A DNA stretch of 64,000 nt, from the NCBI GenBank assembly GCA_002786025.1, contig NHNW01000002.1, positions 868,001 through 932,000 on the forward strand. Direction: 5' to 3'. Shown piece after piece: positions 1-11,978 of the stretch; the first letter of the stretch is position 1; every line of letters starts with the position of its first letter. Source of the stretch: Zasmidium citrigriseum. Lineage: Eukaryota; Ascomycota; Dothideomycetes; Mycosphaerellales; Mycosphaerellaceae. The position numbers and the translations under genes were made by a program. The notes under the pieces were generated by a model that saw nothing but the letters and a program-made list of their open reading frames with translations, ran no database searches and was not told the DNA's origin.

Positions 1-3000
1 CCCAGACAGGTAGCGTCACCAATGCAGTGTGCAGTGTCAACAGGCTCTCCGATGAAAATCCGTGAGTTATCGCAACAGCGGAACTCTTCTTTATTGCGCG
101 ACTGACTGTGTGGCAGCTGGACTGATATCACCATCGCAACTACCGATGGCATCTCTTTCTACGATGCTGCTCAAGTACTGGACACGAAAAAGCCTACCAG
201 TGTTTTGGGCGGTGGTATATCCTGGAAAGAAGTCGTCTGCTCCAGCCAAAGGATCGGATCTTCAGGTCACTGGTCGGTGTTTGCTTTGTCTGAATACAAC
301 GAGCTCTGGTTCTTTGCGGGAGAACGCGAGGTCAGTCAGACTGGAGTTGTCTGGTCGAAGCCCATCGCACCGATACGATTGGATGTGCGACATATTGATT
401 GCGAGCTCAACCCGGTGACCCAGACGCATGAGCTGGTCTATGTCACGAGTGAAGGTGATGGTCTCCGTCATCTATCACGGGATCCCCAGACGTCTCTTTG
501 GACGGAGAAGCCGATCATCAGCACTCCGCTCAATGCTAAGAAAGTAGTCGCCACGAAGAGCCAGGCGTTTGTCATAAACCTGGGTTTCACGGACGGACAG
601 GGCCATCCGGTCCCTGCAGGCTACAAAGTCGGGCTGACATCTGCGCCCACCTTTGCGCTGGTCAATGACTGCACACGCAATCTAGGCAGCAAACCTCAAG
701 ATGTCAAGACGAATGCATTCGGCCGTATTACCATTGCTATTGCTAGCAACGACAGATTAACCGCTGGCGATTTGGGGGTCACTTTGGCACAGTTCACATC
801 CAAGCCCGAGACATTCTATGTGCAGCCTGCTCAGCGTCTGGCGCATGTACTTTCACAGGTCAAGGATGGGAACGATCTTCGAAACGCCACGAACTCGGCT
901 GGAGATCGTGTCTTCAAAGACAAAGATGTTCAGAATCATAGCGATGCATTCGATACAGCTGGGGCCGCGATCTCAAAAATGTCTCTTCAGCCACAGTCCG
1001 GTGGATCGCAACCCTCGAGCACACCGTCTACCACGGCCACTGACACCAACCCAAAGGTTGTGACATACGAGAAGTCCAGAAATACCGATTCTGGAAAGGT
1101 CGAAGGAAAAGCGACCAAGGACGATAAGAGTTGGATAGAGCAGGCCGAGGATGGCGTAGCCAACGTTATCGGCGAGATCTTTGAGTTCCTAAAGAACTGC
1201 GTCAAGGCCGTTGTCAAGATAGCTCTGAAAATCGTCGGGCCTATAGTGACATTCATCATCAAGATCGGCAGTCGAATCCTGCGATTCGTACTGGAGGGCT
1301 TCAGCAAGATCATGAGCTGCGCGCTGGATTTACTGCAGGCCATTTTACCATGGGATCTCTCGGGACTACGGGACTGGCTGTCATTCAGATACAAGCGCGT
1401 TGAAGAAACTCGGAAGGACCTCGCGACACTATTCACGGCCAGTCTGGACTTGAGTAGTCGCTTTTGCCATGAGAACGTCGACTCCATCAAGACACAGCTC
1501 GATATACTGGAGCAAAACTTCAAGAACTGGATTGGACCCGCCGGCGCTGGTGATGCCAGTCAACATCAATCAGGAGGATCCAGTATACTGGATAACCCGA
1601 TCATTTCCGCTCTGTTGAAGTTCAACCCCCTGTCCTGGATTCTGGAGGCCGTGGAAGAAGAACTGGGCTCTTCATGCCCAAAGTTCTCGGTCGATGTAGA
1701 TTTGACCAAAGCAGGCGACATTATGACCATCCTTGGAAACATCATCGGTGGCACCACCGATACAATTTACTCGGCTGCATCGGATCCCTCTTCAGCTTCG
1801 GACATATTCATGAACTACTTGAAAAGCTCGGCCGTCAACCTGTTCAGCGCTATCAAGCGAGCCGTCATCGCCATTATGGACGGTGTTGTCGGTGCCTTGG
1901 ATGCGTTGAAGACATTCATCACGGCCAAGTGGGATTTGGGCGATCTGTCGGACCTGTGGTTCGAACTGACCCAGTGCGACCTATCTGTCTTGAACTTCGT
2001 CTCGTACCTTTTGGCCCAAATATTTGAGCTTTTCAACCCGTCTAACAAGGCAGTGTTCTCGAGATTCAGCATTAGCGAATTGGCCTCGGATTGGAAAACG
2101 ATGAAGCTTCCCAACATTGCAAACCTCCTTGGTGGCAGTGACACGACGGTGCTGCCCACTAGCAACTCGACGGTATCTTCTAGGATGGCTCCGGTCTCCA
2201 CGAATACTAGCGCACAGCTTCAAGGCAACAACACTGGCGAAGTCACCGTAGCGACGCCGATGAGAATATTCAAGAGGGAAGCAGCAATCAATGTTGATTC
2301 TAAGAAGCATAAACTTGAAGCAGTAAGTCTTGCATATGGTGTGGTGTTTCTGGACTTGACAGCTGACTATTCAACAGACGATCGCGCTCATGTCTTGGCT
2401 GAAGTCCACATCTTCCCTATTCTCGGTCCTCGCGGAGGGATTTCTCGAGAACGCTGGCGATGGGGAAGCCGGGCATAAAGTCCACGGTCCCGTCATGGGC
2501 ATCGTATTCTTCAGCAGCTTATGTAGTTTCGGATGCTCGCTCGCTGAATTGTGCATACTAAACGGGAGCGAATTCAGTGAAGAGGAAAGACACCACCACA
2601 ACGTAAGTGTAGACACCACGCCACCGTGGTCTGTTTCCTCGTCGAATTCGTGCTGATGGACCATGTTCTAGTTCTCCGATCTCAGGTGGGAGGTCCTAGC
2701 CACCCTCATCCGGGTCCCGATGGCCTACGTCTCTCATGAGGGCCTTGCAGCTGCGAATGTCCTGGTCTCCGTCGCTTCAATCAAGCGGGCGGCAGGCAAA
2801 GATGAAAAGCATGCCTCGGAATATGCGGAGATTGTGGCCTCGTCTGCCGGCATTGTCTCTTCGCTTGCGTTCTGTTTCAAGGCACCGCAAGCTCGTGTTG
2901 TTGGCTGGGTGTGCTTTGCCATCGACGCTGGCGGCAATGTGGGCATTGCTATTGCGGAAATGAGTGAGTTCTCCTCTAGCCAAGCGTCTTGTGTGTATGA

Positions 3001-3053
3001 TACTGATGTCGTTCGCAGGGGAGTTTGCGAGCGCTCTGGATAAGATTCACTGA
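1..3053 (+). CDS. Large unrecognised protein, 3' part (5'-truncated by window edge)
   Basis: Five exons join in one frame: <3-61, 117-2322, 2378-2602, 2672-2963 and 3019-3053. They give about 938 residues inside the window, and the start lies upstream. Introns begin GTGAGT, GTAAGT, GTAAGT and GTGAGT and end in AG. The first part (to about residue 270) is rich in short Trp/Gly/Tyr strands and looks like a beta-propeller or lectin-like fold. A Ser/Thr/Pro linker follows. A long amphipathic helical region after it contains repeated hydrophobic stretches (AVVKIALKIVGPIVTFIIKI near window residue 370). The last 150 residues are Ala/Gly-rich and hydrophobic and may enter a membrane. I do not recognise the family. 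A large fungal surface or pore-like protein is possible but unproven. Confidence 0.7.
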
Positions 3054-3557
3054 TTGCTATCAGTGTGATTTTCCACTTGAACGTCCAAATGGATGACGAG
3101 ACACGGCCGCAGCATTCAGTATGGTGAACGTACGGTTGACTGTCTCCGTTGCTCCCACGATGTCATTGATTGTGAGCATCAGATCTCAGACCTTGTGTCT
3201 TTACACCGATAGACAAGGCTCTATTACGAGTTTTGGCGCCAAGCTGCATGAGATACAGATGTCACCTTGTCTTCCTGGGCGTCCTCACCGACTTGAACAT
3301 TTATCGACAGCCATGTTTGGTACCAAAATACGCCGTGAAACATTTCATCAAGCGTGCAAGATGGTATCTGCGAGACTCGCTCTTGTCCGGCCAACGTGGC
3401 CTATCGCTTGGCCGATAACGGCTCACGAACCCGAACTGCTGACATGCTGTAGGCTATTCCCTTCAGTCTCAATGGGTACGATTGCTCGACTTCTTTCATT
3501 AACAAAGAGCGCTTCTACACACAATCTCAATCTCAAGAATCACATCTTTCCGTCAAG
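3054..3557. other. Intergenic, no supported gene
   Basis: Open frames here are short and overlap without codon bias. The last 60 bases before 3558 are the probable promoter and leader of the amidase gene. Confidence 0.5.
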
Positions 3558-4915
3558 ATGCCCCCAGAGCCCTGGCAGTTCACGGCCTCAGAAGCCCTTC
3601 GAGCATTCGCCAACGACAGTCTCACTGTAGAGGAATATGCGAAGTCTCTGCTGAAGCGAATCGAGGATCGTGATGATCAAGTCCGGGCTTGGGCATATTT
3701 AAATCCCTCGCAAGTCTTGGAGCAGGCGCGAGCTTTGGACAAGATACCGAAGGAGCAACGGGGTCCTTTACATGGCGTTGCTGTAGGTGTTAAGGATGTG
3801 ATCTACACGAAAGGTATCGTTTATCGGCGGCAGAAGACTTTCTGAATATCGCTAAGTTGTTTCGTATAGGAATGCCAACACAGCATGGCTCGGCCATCTA
3901 CAAGGACGATCAACCCGAAGTCGATGCTGCCAGCATCATCATGCTTCGGCACGCCGGCGCTCTGCTACTAGGCAAAACAACGACAACGACCTTTGCAGCA
4001 AACACTGTTGGTACAAAGACCGCAAATGCTCATCATCCCAACCGCACTCCTGGCGGCTCGTCATCTGGATCCGGTGCAGCAGTAGCAGATTTCCAGGTTC
4101 CTCTCGCACTCGGCACGCAGACCGGAGGCTCAGTGATCCGACCAGCAAGTTTCAATGGCATCTACGGTTTCAAGCCAACTTGGAACGCAATCTCTCGAGA
4201 AGGCCAGAAGATCTACAGTCTGGACTTCGATACTCTTGGATACTACGCTCGATCGATTGAAGACCTGGAGCTTTTGAGTACTGTCTTTGGCCTGAAGGAC
4301 GATACACCTCCTCAGCCGATCAGCAACGGCGTTAAGGACCTCAAGTTTGCGTTCTTCAAGACACCTCAATGGCCTCATGCTGGATCTAGCTTACAGAAAG
4401 CTTTCGAGGATGGCAAGAGGCAGCTCCAGGATGCCGGAGCACAAGTCGAGGAGATTGAAGCGCCAGCAGGCTTCGAGAACCTCTCAAAATGGCACACATG
4501 CGAGCTCTACTCCGAAGGTCGAGTTGCATTCCGACCAGTATATCAGACATCCAAAGACCTGCTTCCTCCTGATCTCATAGAGCATGTTGAGGAGAAGCAC
4601 GGGTATAGCCGCAAGGATTTTCTGGAGGCGTTCGACGGGATTGCAGCTTGGAGGCCCAAGTGGGATGCGATAGCCAGCAAGTACGATGCTGTAGTCGTTC
4701 CATCAGTACCTGACGAGGCTCCTGAGGGGCTTGACCATACTGGAAGTGCGGTCTTTAACGCCGTTTGGACAGCTCTGCATGTGCCTGTTGTCAACATCCC
4801 GGGTTTCAAGGGCGAGAATGGTATGCCTGTTGGATTGAGTCTTACAGCCCCGCGGTACATGGACCAAGCGTTGTTGAATGTTGCGAGGGAGGTTGGAACA
4901 GTCTGGGTGAAATAG
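3558..4915 (+). CDS. Amidase signature family hydrolase
   Basis: Exons 3558-3813 and 3870-4915 give 433 residues. The intron GTATCG...TATAG restores the segment YTKGMPTQHGSA. The Ser-cisSer-Lys triad is visible: Lys in VGVKDVIY, the Gly/Ser-rich cis-Ser motif GGSSSGSGAA, and the nucleophile Ser in GTQTGGSVIRPASFNG. Family members hydrolyse amide bonds of small substrates (GatA-like or fungal acetamidase-like) in the cytosol. No signal peptide is seen. It is slightly short for the family (450-550) but both ends look natural. It converges on a PuuE-like gene 64 bases away, which may reflect a shared nitrogen-scavenging role. The substrate cannot be read from the sequence. Confidence 0.9.
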
Positions 4916-4978
4916 GCAGACTTTCAGCGCACTGATTCAACTCAAAGACATCTCGAAGCCGGTCAAATCTTACACTCT

Positions 4979-6193
4979 TTATTCCTTCGCCTTCGCCAAA
5001 TACCCCTTCTGATACGGAAACTGCTCCTTAAAGGCCTCCGCAATCTCGGTTCTAGTCGCCACCCACACGCCTTCTTTCTGACTGATATAGTCGACAAAGT
5101 CTCTCAAGGCCTTAAACCGACCAGGTCGTCCGATGATCCGGCAATGCAAACCAACCGTCATCATCTTGGGACAGCCTTCTTCGCCTTCCTCGTACAGCGT
5201 GTCGAAAGCGTTCTTCATGTGATTGAAGAAGGCGTTAGGGTCCCGGAAACCGCTCCCTGCGGTGTGGAACTTGAAGTCGTTGCAGTCATAAGAGTAAGGT
5301 CTGGGTATGTCAGTATCGTCGACAGCCCCACAACGATTGAATGACTTACACCATGAGTATTCCCTTGGCATCCGGATTTTCCTTCTGATCAGCTCGATCA
5401 TACCAATACGGCACCTAAAACGTCAGCTCAAATTTGCCATCGACCGTGCAATTGGACCCACATCATCAGCATACGTATCACTCATCCAAACCAACTCCTC
5501 CCCCATCTCCTCATAGACTCTGGGCACAAGCGTCCGACTGACCGCACTCCCGCGTCCATAATACCTTCGCAATATCATAAGCGGAGCCCGCGAACCCAAT
5601 CGTAAAAGAGAACTCACCACCCCTTCGGCGCATACCCCGTCAACAACTTCAAACTCCCCACCGCCCGTCTCACAAACTCCTCCTCCCTCTCAACCCCCAG
5701 CGTCGAATAATCAATCCACCTCCACCCATGACTAGCCACATCGTGCCCCATCTCCACGCAGCGCTTCGCCACTTCGGGCACTTCCTCCACGGCTTTTGCT
5801 ACGGCGTACAAAGTGAATTTCATGCTATGCTTGTTGAAGAGACGGAATAAACGCCAGAAACCCGCTCTACTGCCGTACTCGTATTCGGATTCGACGTTGT
5901 AGTTGCGGGCGTTGAGGAGGGGTGGACGGGTGGGGTTTTCGGTTAAGTTGGATTCGGATTGCCCGTCGCCTTGGAGGATGGAGCGTTCGCCGCCCTGGGA
6001 TGGCGGTTAGTATTGGTTTGGAGGGGAGGCGAGGGGAGGGGAGGGGGATGAGTACTTCTTCGTAGTTGATGACGAAGGAGATGGCGATTTTGGCGTTGTT
6101 GGGCCATTTAAGGCCTTGGAGACCGGATTCGCCGTAGCCGCGAAAGTCGCGGTCGTAGTGGTAGGTTGGATGGGGGACGTAGGGTTCTGGCAT
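4979..6193 (-). CDS. Polysaccharide deacetylase / PuuE-type allantoinase-like protein
   Basis: Five exons on the minus strand (6056-6193, 5618-5994, 5462-5564, 5350-5414, 4979-5300) give 334 residues. The introns are 47-61 nt and all GT-AG. The N-terminal YDRDFRGYGE, NYEEGGERSILQGDG, the NodB-type ASHGWRWIDY, and SDTYADDVPYW near the middle match the cofactor-independent PuuE allantoinase branch of the polysaccharide deacetylase superfamily better than secreted chitin deacetylases. There is no signal peptide or chitin-binding module. PuuE enzymes open the allantoin ring in purine catabolism. The neighbouring amidase and FAD monooxygenase fit a nitrogen-catabolic group, which is inference. Cyclic-imide hydrolase activity is the main alternative. 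Confidence 0.85.
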
Positions 6194-6550
6194 GGTGAGT
6201 GTGGCGACTTGTTGAAGGAAGGCTATTGTGTTTCAAGAGATGGTGATATTTTGAGCAATTGATGGCGGGCAGAGAACTACTCTTCAGCCTATCGTCGAGA
6301 CATTTCTGGGCTGTTGTGCCATACAATGCTCGAAGGAGGAGTGAGGTTGGCCTATCTCCCATCTCTTTGACCAATCAGAGGTATCGTGTGGGTCTGTTAT
6401 GAAGAGGAAAGGATCGATAGTGCTGAAAGTCCCAAGCGATCCAGGTCCTAGTGATCGAAGAGAAAAGGAGACCAGAAGCGCGACAGAATCGTCATCGTCC
6501 CGAGATGAAAAGGCGACTACTTCCCACCCGATTTCGTGTCGGTCTATTCT

Positions 6551-7916
6551 TCACACTGGCCGATCCTCCAGTTCCTCAAACCCATAGTCCTCAAACGGCA
6601 CAGCCTTCGGCTTCGGCGGCGCTCTCAAGCTCACCAAAGGCAGCAGCAGCCTTGCGATGAAACAGACCGCCATAGCAAAGATCCGCAAAGCGTAAACTCC
6701 CCAAATCGTCTCAGGGGCAGTGATCTTTGTGAATCCAGGTACCAGCTTCTGTGCCTTCTCTACAACCGGACGCATGGTAGTCTCATACGAGGCAAATGCA
6801 GCGTCGTAGTCGTTTGAATATCGCGTAAGAGCGCCAGCTAGGTGGTAGGCTCCTTCCAGGGCGACTGTGGTGCCTCTGCCGGAGAAAGGGGAGGGGCAGT
6901 ATCTGAACATGATGTCAGTGGAACCTGTCATGATGAAGTTGGAATTGCACTCACGCAGCATCCCCCAACAACACAACCCTCCCCTTGCTCCACTTGTCCA
7001 TCTTGACCTGCGCAATCATGTTGAAGTAGAAGTCTTCAGCGGCATACATCTCCTTGATGAGCCGTTTGGATTCCCAGCCGGCATCCTGAAAGTACTCTTG
7101 AACCAGAGCCTTCTGCTCCTCAATACCCCTATAACTCATCTTCGCGAGCTTCGGCAGTCTCTCATCATTATCATTACCCACGAACATCAGCACAGTGGAT
7201 CGGTCAGGTCGATCACTGGGTCGAATCATGGCGTTTCGTTTCCGCGTCGTGATGAACCACCGTCGCCAGAGACTGTCAGTGGGACCTTTGGGCATGCTGA
7301 AGAAGGCACCGTACATGCCTGTGCGGTGCAGGCGGGAGTCGTCGGAGGCTTTGCCGAAGACTATGCGGCGGGTTGTGCTCATTAGGCCATCGGCGCCGAT
7401 TAGGAGGTCGTATTTCTTCGTCTGCTGGCTTTTGGAGAATGTCACTTGCGCTTTGTCTCCATCTTGCTCGATCGATTCCAAAGTCTCGCCGAAGATGTAG
7501 TCAATGCCTTTGCCGCCGTCCTTTGTCACTTCATCGCTGACTTCTTTACTTCGCTTGAAGACGATGTCAGACAAAGTCCCTCTGAGAATCTCAATGTCGC
7601 TCGTGCCGGTCTGGATGTTACCAGTCTTATCCGCGGGGTTGATTGCCAGTACACGGTTATTCTCGTCGACGAAATGAACGCCTTCTTCTCGAGTTGTTGC
7701 TGAGCGAATCGCAGTCTCCAACCCAAGCTTTCGAATTACGGTCACGCCTGCTTCGCGGATGTCGATGTTCTGGCCAAAGGAGTGTGCTGCGGAAGATCTT
7801 TCGATGATCGTGATGTGAGGCTTTTGTTGGACTGGAGTGGATGTCCGGAGGAGAAATGTTGCTAACACGGGTCCAGCTACACCACAGCCTACTATCAAGA
7901 TCTCTGGTGGCGGCAT
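6551..7916 (-). CDS. FAD-dependent aromatic-ring-type monooxygenase
   Basis: Exons 6955-7916 and 6551-6902 (intron 6903-6954, GTGAGT...TTCAG) encode 437 residues. The N-terminal Rossmann motif ILIVGCGVAGPVLA, the middle YDLLIGADGLMSTTRR (DG motif), and GRVVLLGDAAYCPSPFSGRG (GD motif, rebuilt across the splice) are diagnostic of class A flavoprotein monooxygenases of the PHBH/TetX/UbiH type. A hydrophobic C-terminal stretch follows (about residues 395-420). The substrate is unknown. Such enzymes hydroxylate phenolics, polyketide intermediates or urate (HpxO). It runs in the same direction as the PuuE-like gene. Confidence 0.9.
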
Positions 7917-8521
7917 CCTGCTGAAAGTTGGAGCAATGAGTACCGGCGACTAGATTTTAGCAACGACACTTCGAAATAGTTATATGTTCAGCTCCTCGCA
8001 GCTTGCAACATCAAACTAGGTCTGAACAGCGTCATAGACGCTATGTGGCTTGATCGGATTGTGACGCATTCGCAATATGAAGGCATCCTGCGAGGCATGA
8101 AAGCAGGCAGGACGCCAGAGCTGAAGGCCATAACGTCGGGAGTGGGAGCTTGGATTGGCCGTGCTCCGGTTCATGGCTCGGCCGGAAACCGATCCTCCGG
8201 ACCCGAACAAGCTTTCGTCTGCCATTGCTGGTCACTTTTCGACGGTCTTGAACATGTCGATTGAATTGAGCTTTTTGGTGAGACGAGTCGCCCCTCGTCT
8301 GCCACGTTTGCAAGTGATGTGTGTTGCCCCGTCAGGTTGTTGTCTTCTGAAACTTGGCGGCATGCCCAAGCAGGAAGTCCCAACAAAGTTGGCCCCACCC
8401 AAAGCTTGTCCGCGGATCCCAGGTATACGAAGACCATCAAACGCCGAAGACGGGCTGCAAGCTTGAGCTCTTCACGAGCAGCTTCAAGTAAATCCTCAAA
8501 TGACAGGACAACCGTGACAGC
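7917..8521. other. Divergent intergenic region between FAD monooxygenase and VOC gene
   Basis: It separates two divergently transcribed genes and probably carries both promoters. Short open frames on both strands show no recognisable protein. Confidence 0.5.
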
Positions 8522-9040
8522 ATGGCCTCCTTTGCAGTCAAATCCATCGACCACGTCGTCCTCACTTGCAAAAACATTCCCGCCACCATCAACTTCTACA
8601 CCACACGCCTCGGCATGAAACATGAAGTCTTCACATCGAAAGGCGTAGAGCGGTACTTCGAGCCACGTCCCCATACAACATTCCTGCAACTTGATGCTGA
8701 GTTCGCACAGACACGCCCTCCTCTTCGGCTCCCAAAAGCTCAACCTCCACCAATCCGGCAAAGAATTCGAGCCCAAAGCCGGCAAAGTTCAGCCAGGATC
8801 AGAAGACCTCTGCTTCATCACCGATCATCCTATAGATGAAGTGCTGAAGAGCTGGCGATCTGCTGGTGTTGAAGTTCTCGAGGGAGGTGAGGTCGTTGAT
8901 CGGACCGGGGCGGTGGGCAAGATTCGGAGTGTGTATTGTCGGGATCCGGATGAGAATTTGATTGAGTCAGTCGCTCCTCGTCTTCCTGGCTTGTTGATGT
9001 CGCTAACTCGCTTGGTTACAGGGTGTCGAATTATGTCTAA
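8522..9040 (+). CDS. VOC (glyoxalase/bleomycin-resistance fold) protein
   Basis: Three exons (8522-8652, 8711-8965, 9022-9040) give 134 residues. It opens with [19 protein letters not shown] and continues after the first splice as [18 protein letters not shown]. These are the metal-site and FGxQKxNLH signatures of the single-domain VOC family. A late [12 protein letters not shown] contains the second metal-ligand Glu. The third exon is only 19 nt and supplies the last residues and the TAA. Proteins of this type act in the cytosol on small metabolites (lactoylglutathione, fosfomycin, catechol-like). The reaction here is not predictable. Its stop codon overlaps the stop of ALG12 on the other strand. 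Confidence 0.88.
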
Positions 9041-10758
9041 GCGGCCTTGAGTGGTGTCTGTCTCGCCTCGGCGGGCGGTGGCTCCTTTTGTAGAATGTAT
9101 AGCTTTGGTTCCATTCGAATGGCTGGCCAGTATCCTCTCGTAAACCTCTTCCGGACAAATAGAGCCAGATCATAGTAGAGCTGTTGCAATGACTGGCCCT
9201 TGCTTCCAAAGACAGCAGGCACAGGCAAAATATCATCGTCATCTCCAGGCCTGAGCGATACTCCTGCAAACGAAGTGACAATCTCAATAGGTTTCCAGCT
9301 CCCAATCACCCGTTCAGGCTGCTCAGCCAACACATACTCGAACTGCTGCCAAAACATCGGATCCAGAAGTGTCTCCTCATCCTCCGTCTTATCGTACTGC
9401 CAAGTTGGACGTACTTGCTGGAACTGCGTAACGCCTGTCTGACAGGCCAGGTTGTCCATGTACACCCGAATGGGCGCTCTGTGTTCCGTGGATGCCAGCT
9501 GGTGGAGTCGTCGCAGGGCCTCGCCTCCAGGGTAGTTGAGACTGGAGATATACAGCAATCCAAAGCTGATGACGAACGAGGCCAGCGTCGAGATGACCAA
9601 GAGAGCGCTGTATAGCTTATACTTTCTCGTCTTGTCCCGTCTCGTCCAGACCCAGCCCGCTCCACCAGCAGCAACAGCGGTAAAAGCCGGTATCGTGCAG
9701 ATGATAAATCGCCACTCCTTGTGCGGCAGCAGACTGTAAAGTGCAATGAAGACTAAGTGCGGAATCAAGATGTCCACACTCGTCTTGATACTCAAAGCAT
9801 TCGGAATGCAGACCAGATACGTCAAAGGATTGAGCAGCAGTCTCGGCAGCGCATTAGCAAAGTAGAAGTGAAAAGGACTCGTGCCCCAATCCGACGACTT
9901 GCCCAGGACGGTGTTGTAGTAAAAGCCCACCCACTCCGGCCAGAGCGGGAACTGCTGCCAGAAGAACGAGTCGACCAGTACCGTGGTCGCAAGTCCAATC
10001 GTCACACCCGCAATCCCAGCGGGGATGATTTCCTTGGTAATCGAGATCCGCTGCTGCAGAAGTAAGACCCCCGTCTCAGCAGCCAGCAAAATCGCCACCT
10101 CAGAGCGAAAGATGATCCCCGCCAGCGTGAGGACATACAGCGCCAGTCTCCGTCGTTTCGAACTCCGCTCATGTTTCCACGCCACGGCTTTGACCATGAT
10201 CAAATTCCTCAGCGCGACGTTCGTGAGGATGAAAGCGAACATGTTCGGCAATGTTCGCGAGGCGTAGTACATGACGTGGAACTGGCTCGCCTGGAGTAGG
10301 ATGTACCATCTCCCTGCGGTGCGGCCATAGGCTGTGTCGACGGCACTTTTCAAATACCATAGACTCGCTGCATTGCATAGTCCCAAAATCCCACGGATGA
10401 GAAGCTGAATCTGGTCTGGTGAAGATAGAAGCCAGGTAAACGGCCTCGAGAGTCCAGCGAGTATCAATGCTCCGACAAAAGTCCTAGGCACGGATCCAGG
10501 GAAGTGGACGTGGTCGTAGCCGGTTTTGAAAACTTCTGTTGTGTTGAGGAGTGGGATTCCGGTTTTGAGGATATCGTGCGTCGCCTGAATGTTGAAGCTC
10601 TCCTCGACCTTTGTATACGGCGAACAAAACAAATGTAGTAGTACGGTCGCAGGGATAATGAGGTCGAGAGCCCAGTCCCCTATTCACAACCATTAGCAAG
10701 GCAATCACATGCATGCTTCTTTGCCATCTAACCCACCTATTGATTTATTCCCCGCCAT
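9037..10758 (-). CDS. alg12: ALG12, dolichyl-P-mannose alpha-1,6-mannosyltransferase (ER)
   Basis: A 22-nt first exon (10737-10758) and a long second exon (9037-10679) encode 554 residues. The intron 10680-10736 joins MAGNKSIG to [19 protein letters not shown]22-family signatures are clear: [65 protein letters not shown], and [15 protein letters not shown] near residue 430. ALG12 adds the eighth mannose to the lipid-linked oligosaccharide on the lumenal side of the ER during N-glycan assembly. Length and multi-span hydrophobicity match the family. The first in-frame codon of the long exon is TTG, so the small upstream exon supplies the ATG. Confidence 0.95.
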
Positions 10759-11042
10759 CGTCCGTCTTTGATTTCTCACTTCCTCACGAAAAGCACCAAT
10801 TTGTAGAGCACGCCAGGTATAGTGCTCGCTAAGGGACATCACAAGAGTTTGGGGTGTGTTGTCGAACCGACAAGGTGTTTGAGCCTGCGGAGAGAAGGCG
10901 CGAAGCTCCGACAGCTCACTTCACCTGTCGAAGACACGTACTCAGCAGCCAGACTACACAGATACAAGAGTACTTCCTCTCACAAACCACGCTCTCCAAA
11001 TCAACTCGACTTCACGACCGCCGCGACTACGAGAAAATCAAA

Positions 11043-11396
11043 ATGGCAACCCTCTTCTTCTCCTTCGGCGGTCTCTTCCAAGGTACCTGCCACTCTCACC
11101 CATCCCCTCCACTACCACCTTTTCCCCCTTCCCCTTATCCTCCTCACTAACTCCTCCTCACAGTCTCCATCCTCCTCGTCAACGCGATAGCAATCCTCTC
11201 CGAAGACCGCTTCCTCGCACGCATCGGCTGGGGCACCTCCGCCTCCGAGCCCTCCTTCGGCCAAGGCTCCCCCGGACAAGATCAGAGCATCAAGAGCAAA
11301 ATGATAAACCTCATAAATAGTGTGAGGACGCTGATGAGGATACCACTGATTTTTCTGAATGTGTTGATTATTGTTTGGGCCGTGGCTTTTGGGTGA
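11043..11396 (+). CDS. yos1: YOS1-like ER-to-Golgi transport protein
   Basis: Exons 11043-11082 and 11164-11396 encode 90 residues. The intron interrupts a Val codon. The N-terminal hydrophobic helix runs into INAIAILSEDRFLARIGW-type sequence (here VNAIAILSEDRFLARIGW), the hallmark of Yos1/IER3IP1. A short polar Gly/Ser loop follows, then a second C-terminal membrane helix (IPLIFLNVLIIVWAVAFG). Yos1 associates with the Yip1-Yif1 complex and is needed for COPII vesicle traffic. Size and two-helix layout match the family. It sits downstream of ALG12, head to head, with roughly 280 bases between starts. Confidence 0.92.
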
Positions 11397-11978
11397 AGAG
11401 GTGCTGGGGATGGGGGGTTGAGAGATGATACTTGTTCTTTGGGAAGAGAGAGGGGGATGGGAGAAGGACACGCCGTGGTTTTCGAGGAGTGAGAGAGGAT
11501 ACTGCCATGCTGCTTCTGAGGATGGTATCAAGGCGTGTAGGATTTGGAGAAGAAGAGTATGCTTGGACAGAGATACCCACGGCCATCAGAGGCCATCGCT
11601 ACAAGACGAGGCGAGCTGCACACCACGAGCCAAGCAGCAAGGTCAAGGACACGACATAGAGATCAAAAGGCTAACGAATATCTGAAGAGTCAACTTCGTC
11701 GATTGCACTTTCGTGTGCTATCTAAACCCCAATTCCAAAGTCCCCTCCCAACCAGAGCCAAAATGCACATCGCTCGACCCCCAACGCCGTGCGATGGAGT
11801 TCCCAAAAGACCAAAACGACTGCGTCTTGCTCGTCTGCCGCGTTTCCCTGTCCCATATGCACAATAACTGCAGCCGACTCTCCCCAACGAGCCAAAAGCA
11901 CAAAAGCACCTACAATGCTGCCTGCCCCAACGCTTCACATAGCCTCCAATGTCAGTCCAGTCGTTAGAGAGGAGATGC
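11397..11978. other. Intergenic between convergent YOS1 and deubiquitinase genes
   Basis: It should hold two 3' untranslated regions. No coding stretch is supported. Confidence 0.5.

Noticed and set aside
9037..10632. ALG12 beginning at a TTG codon
   Set aside because: An upstream 22-nt exon with ATG and good splice sites gives the family N-terminus.
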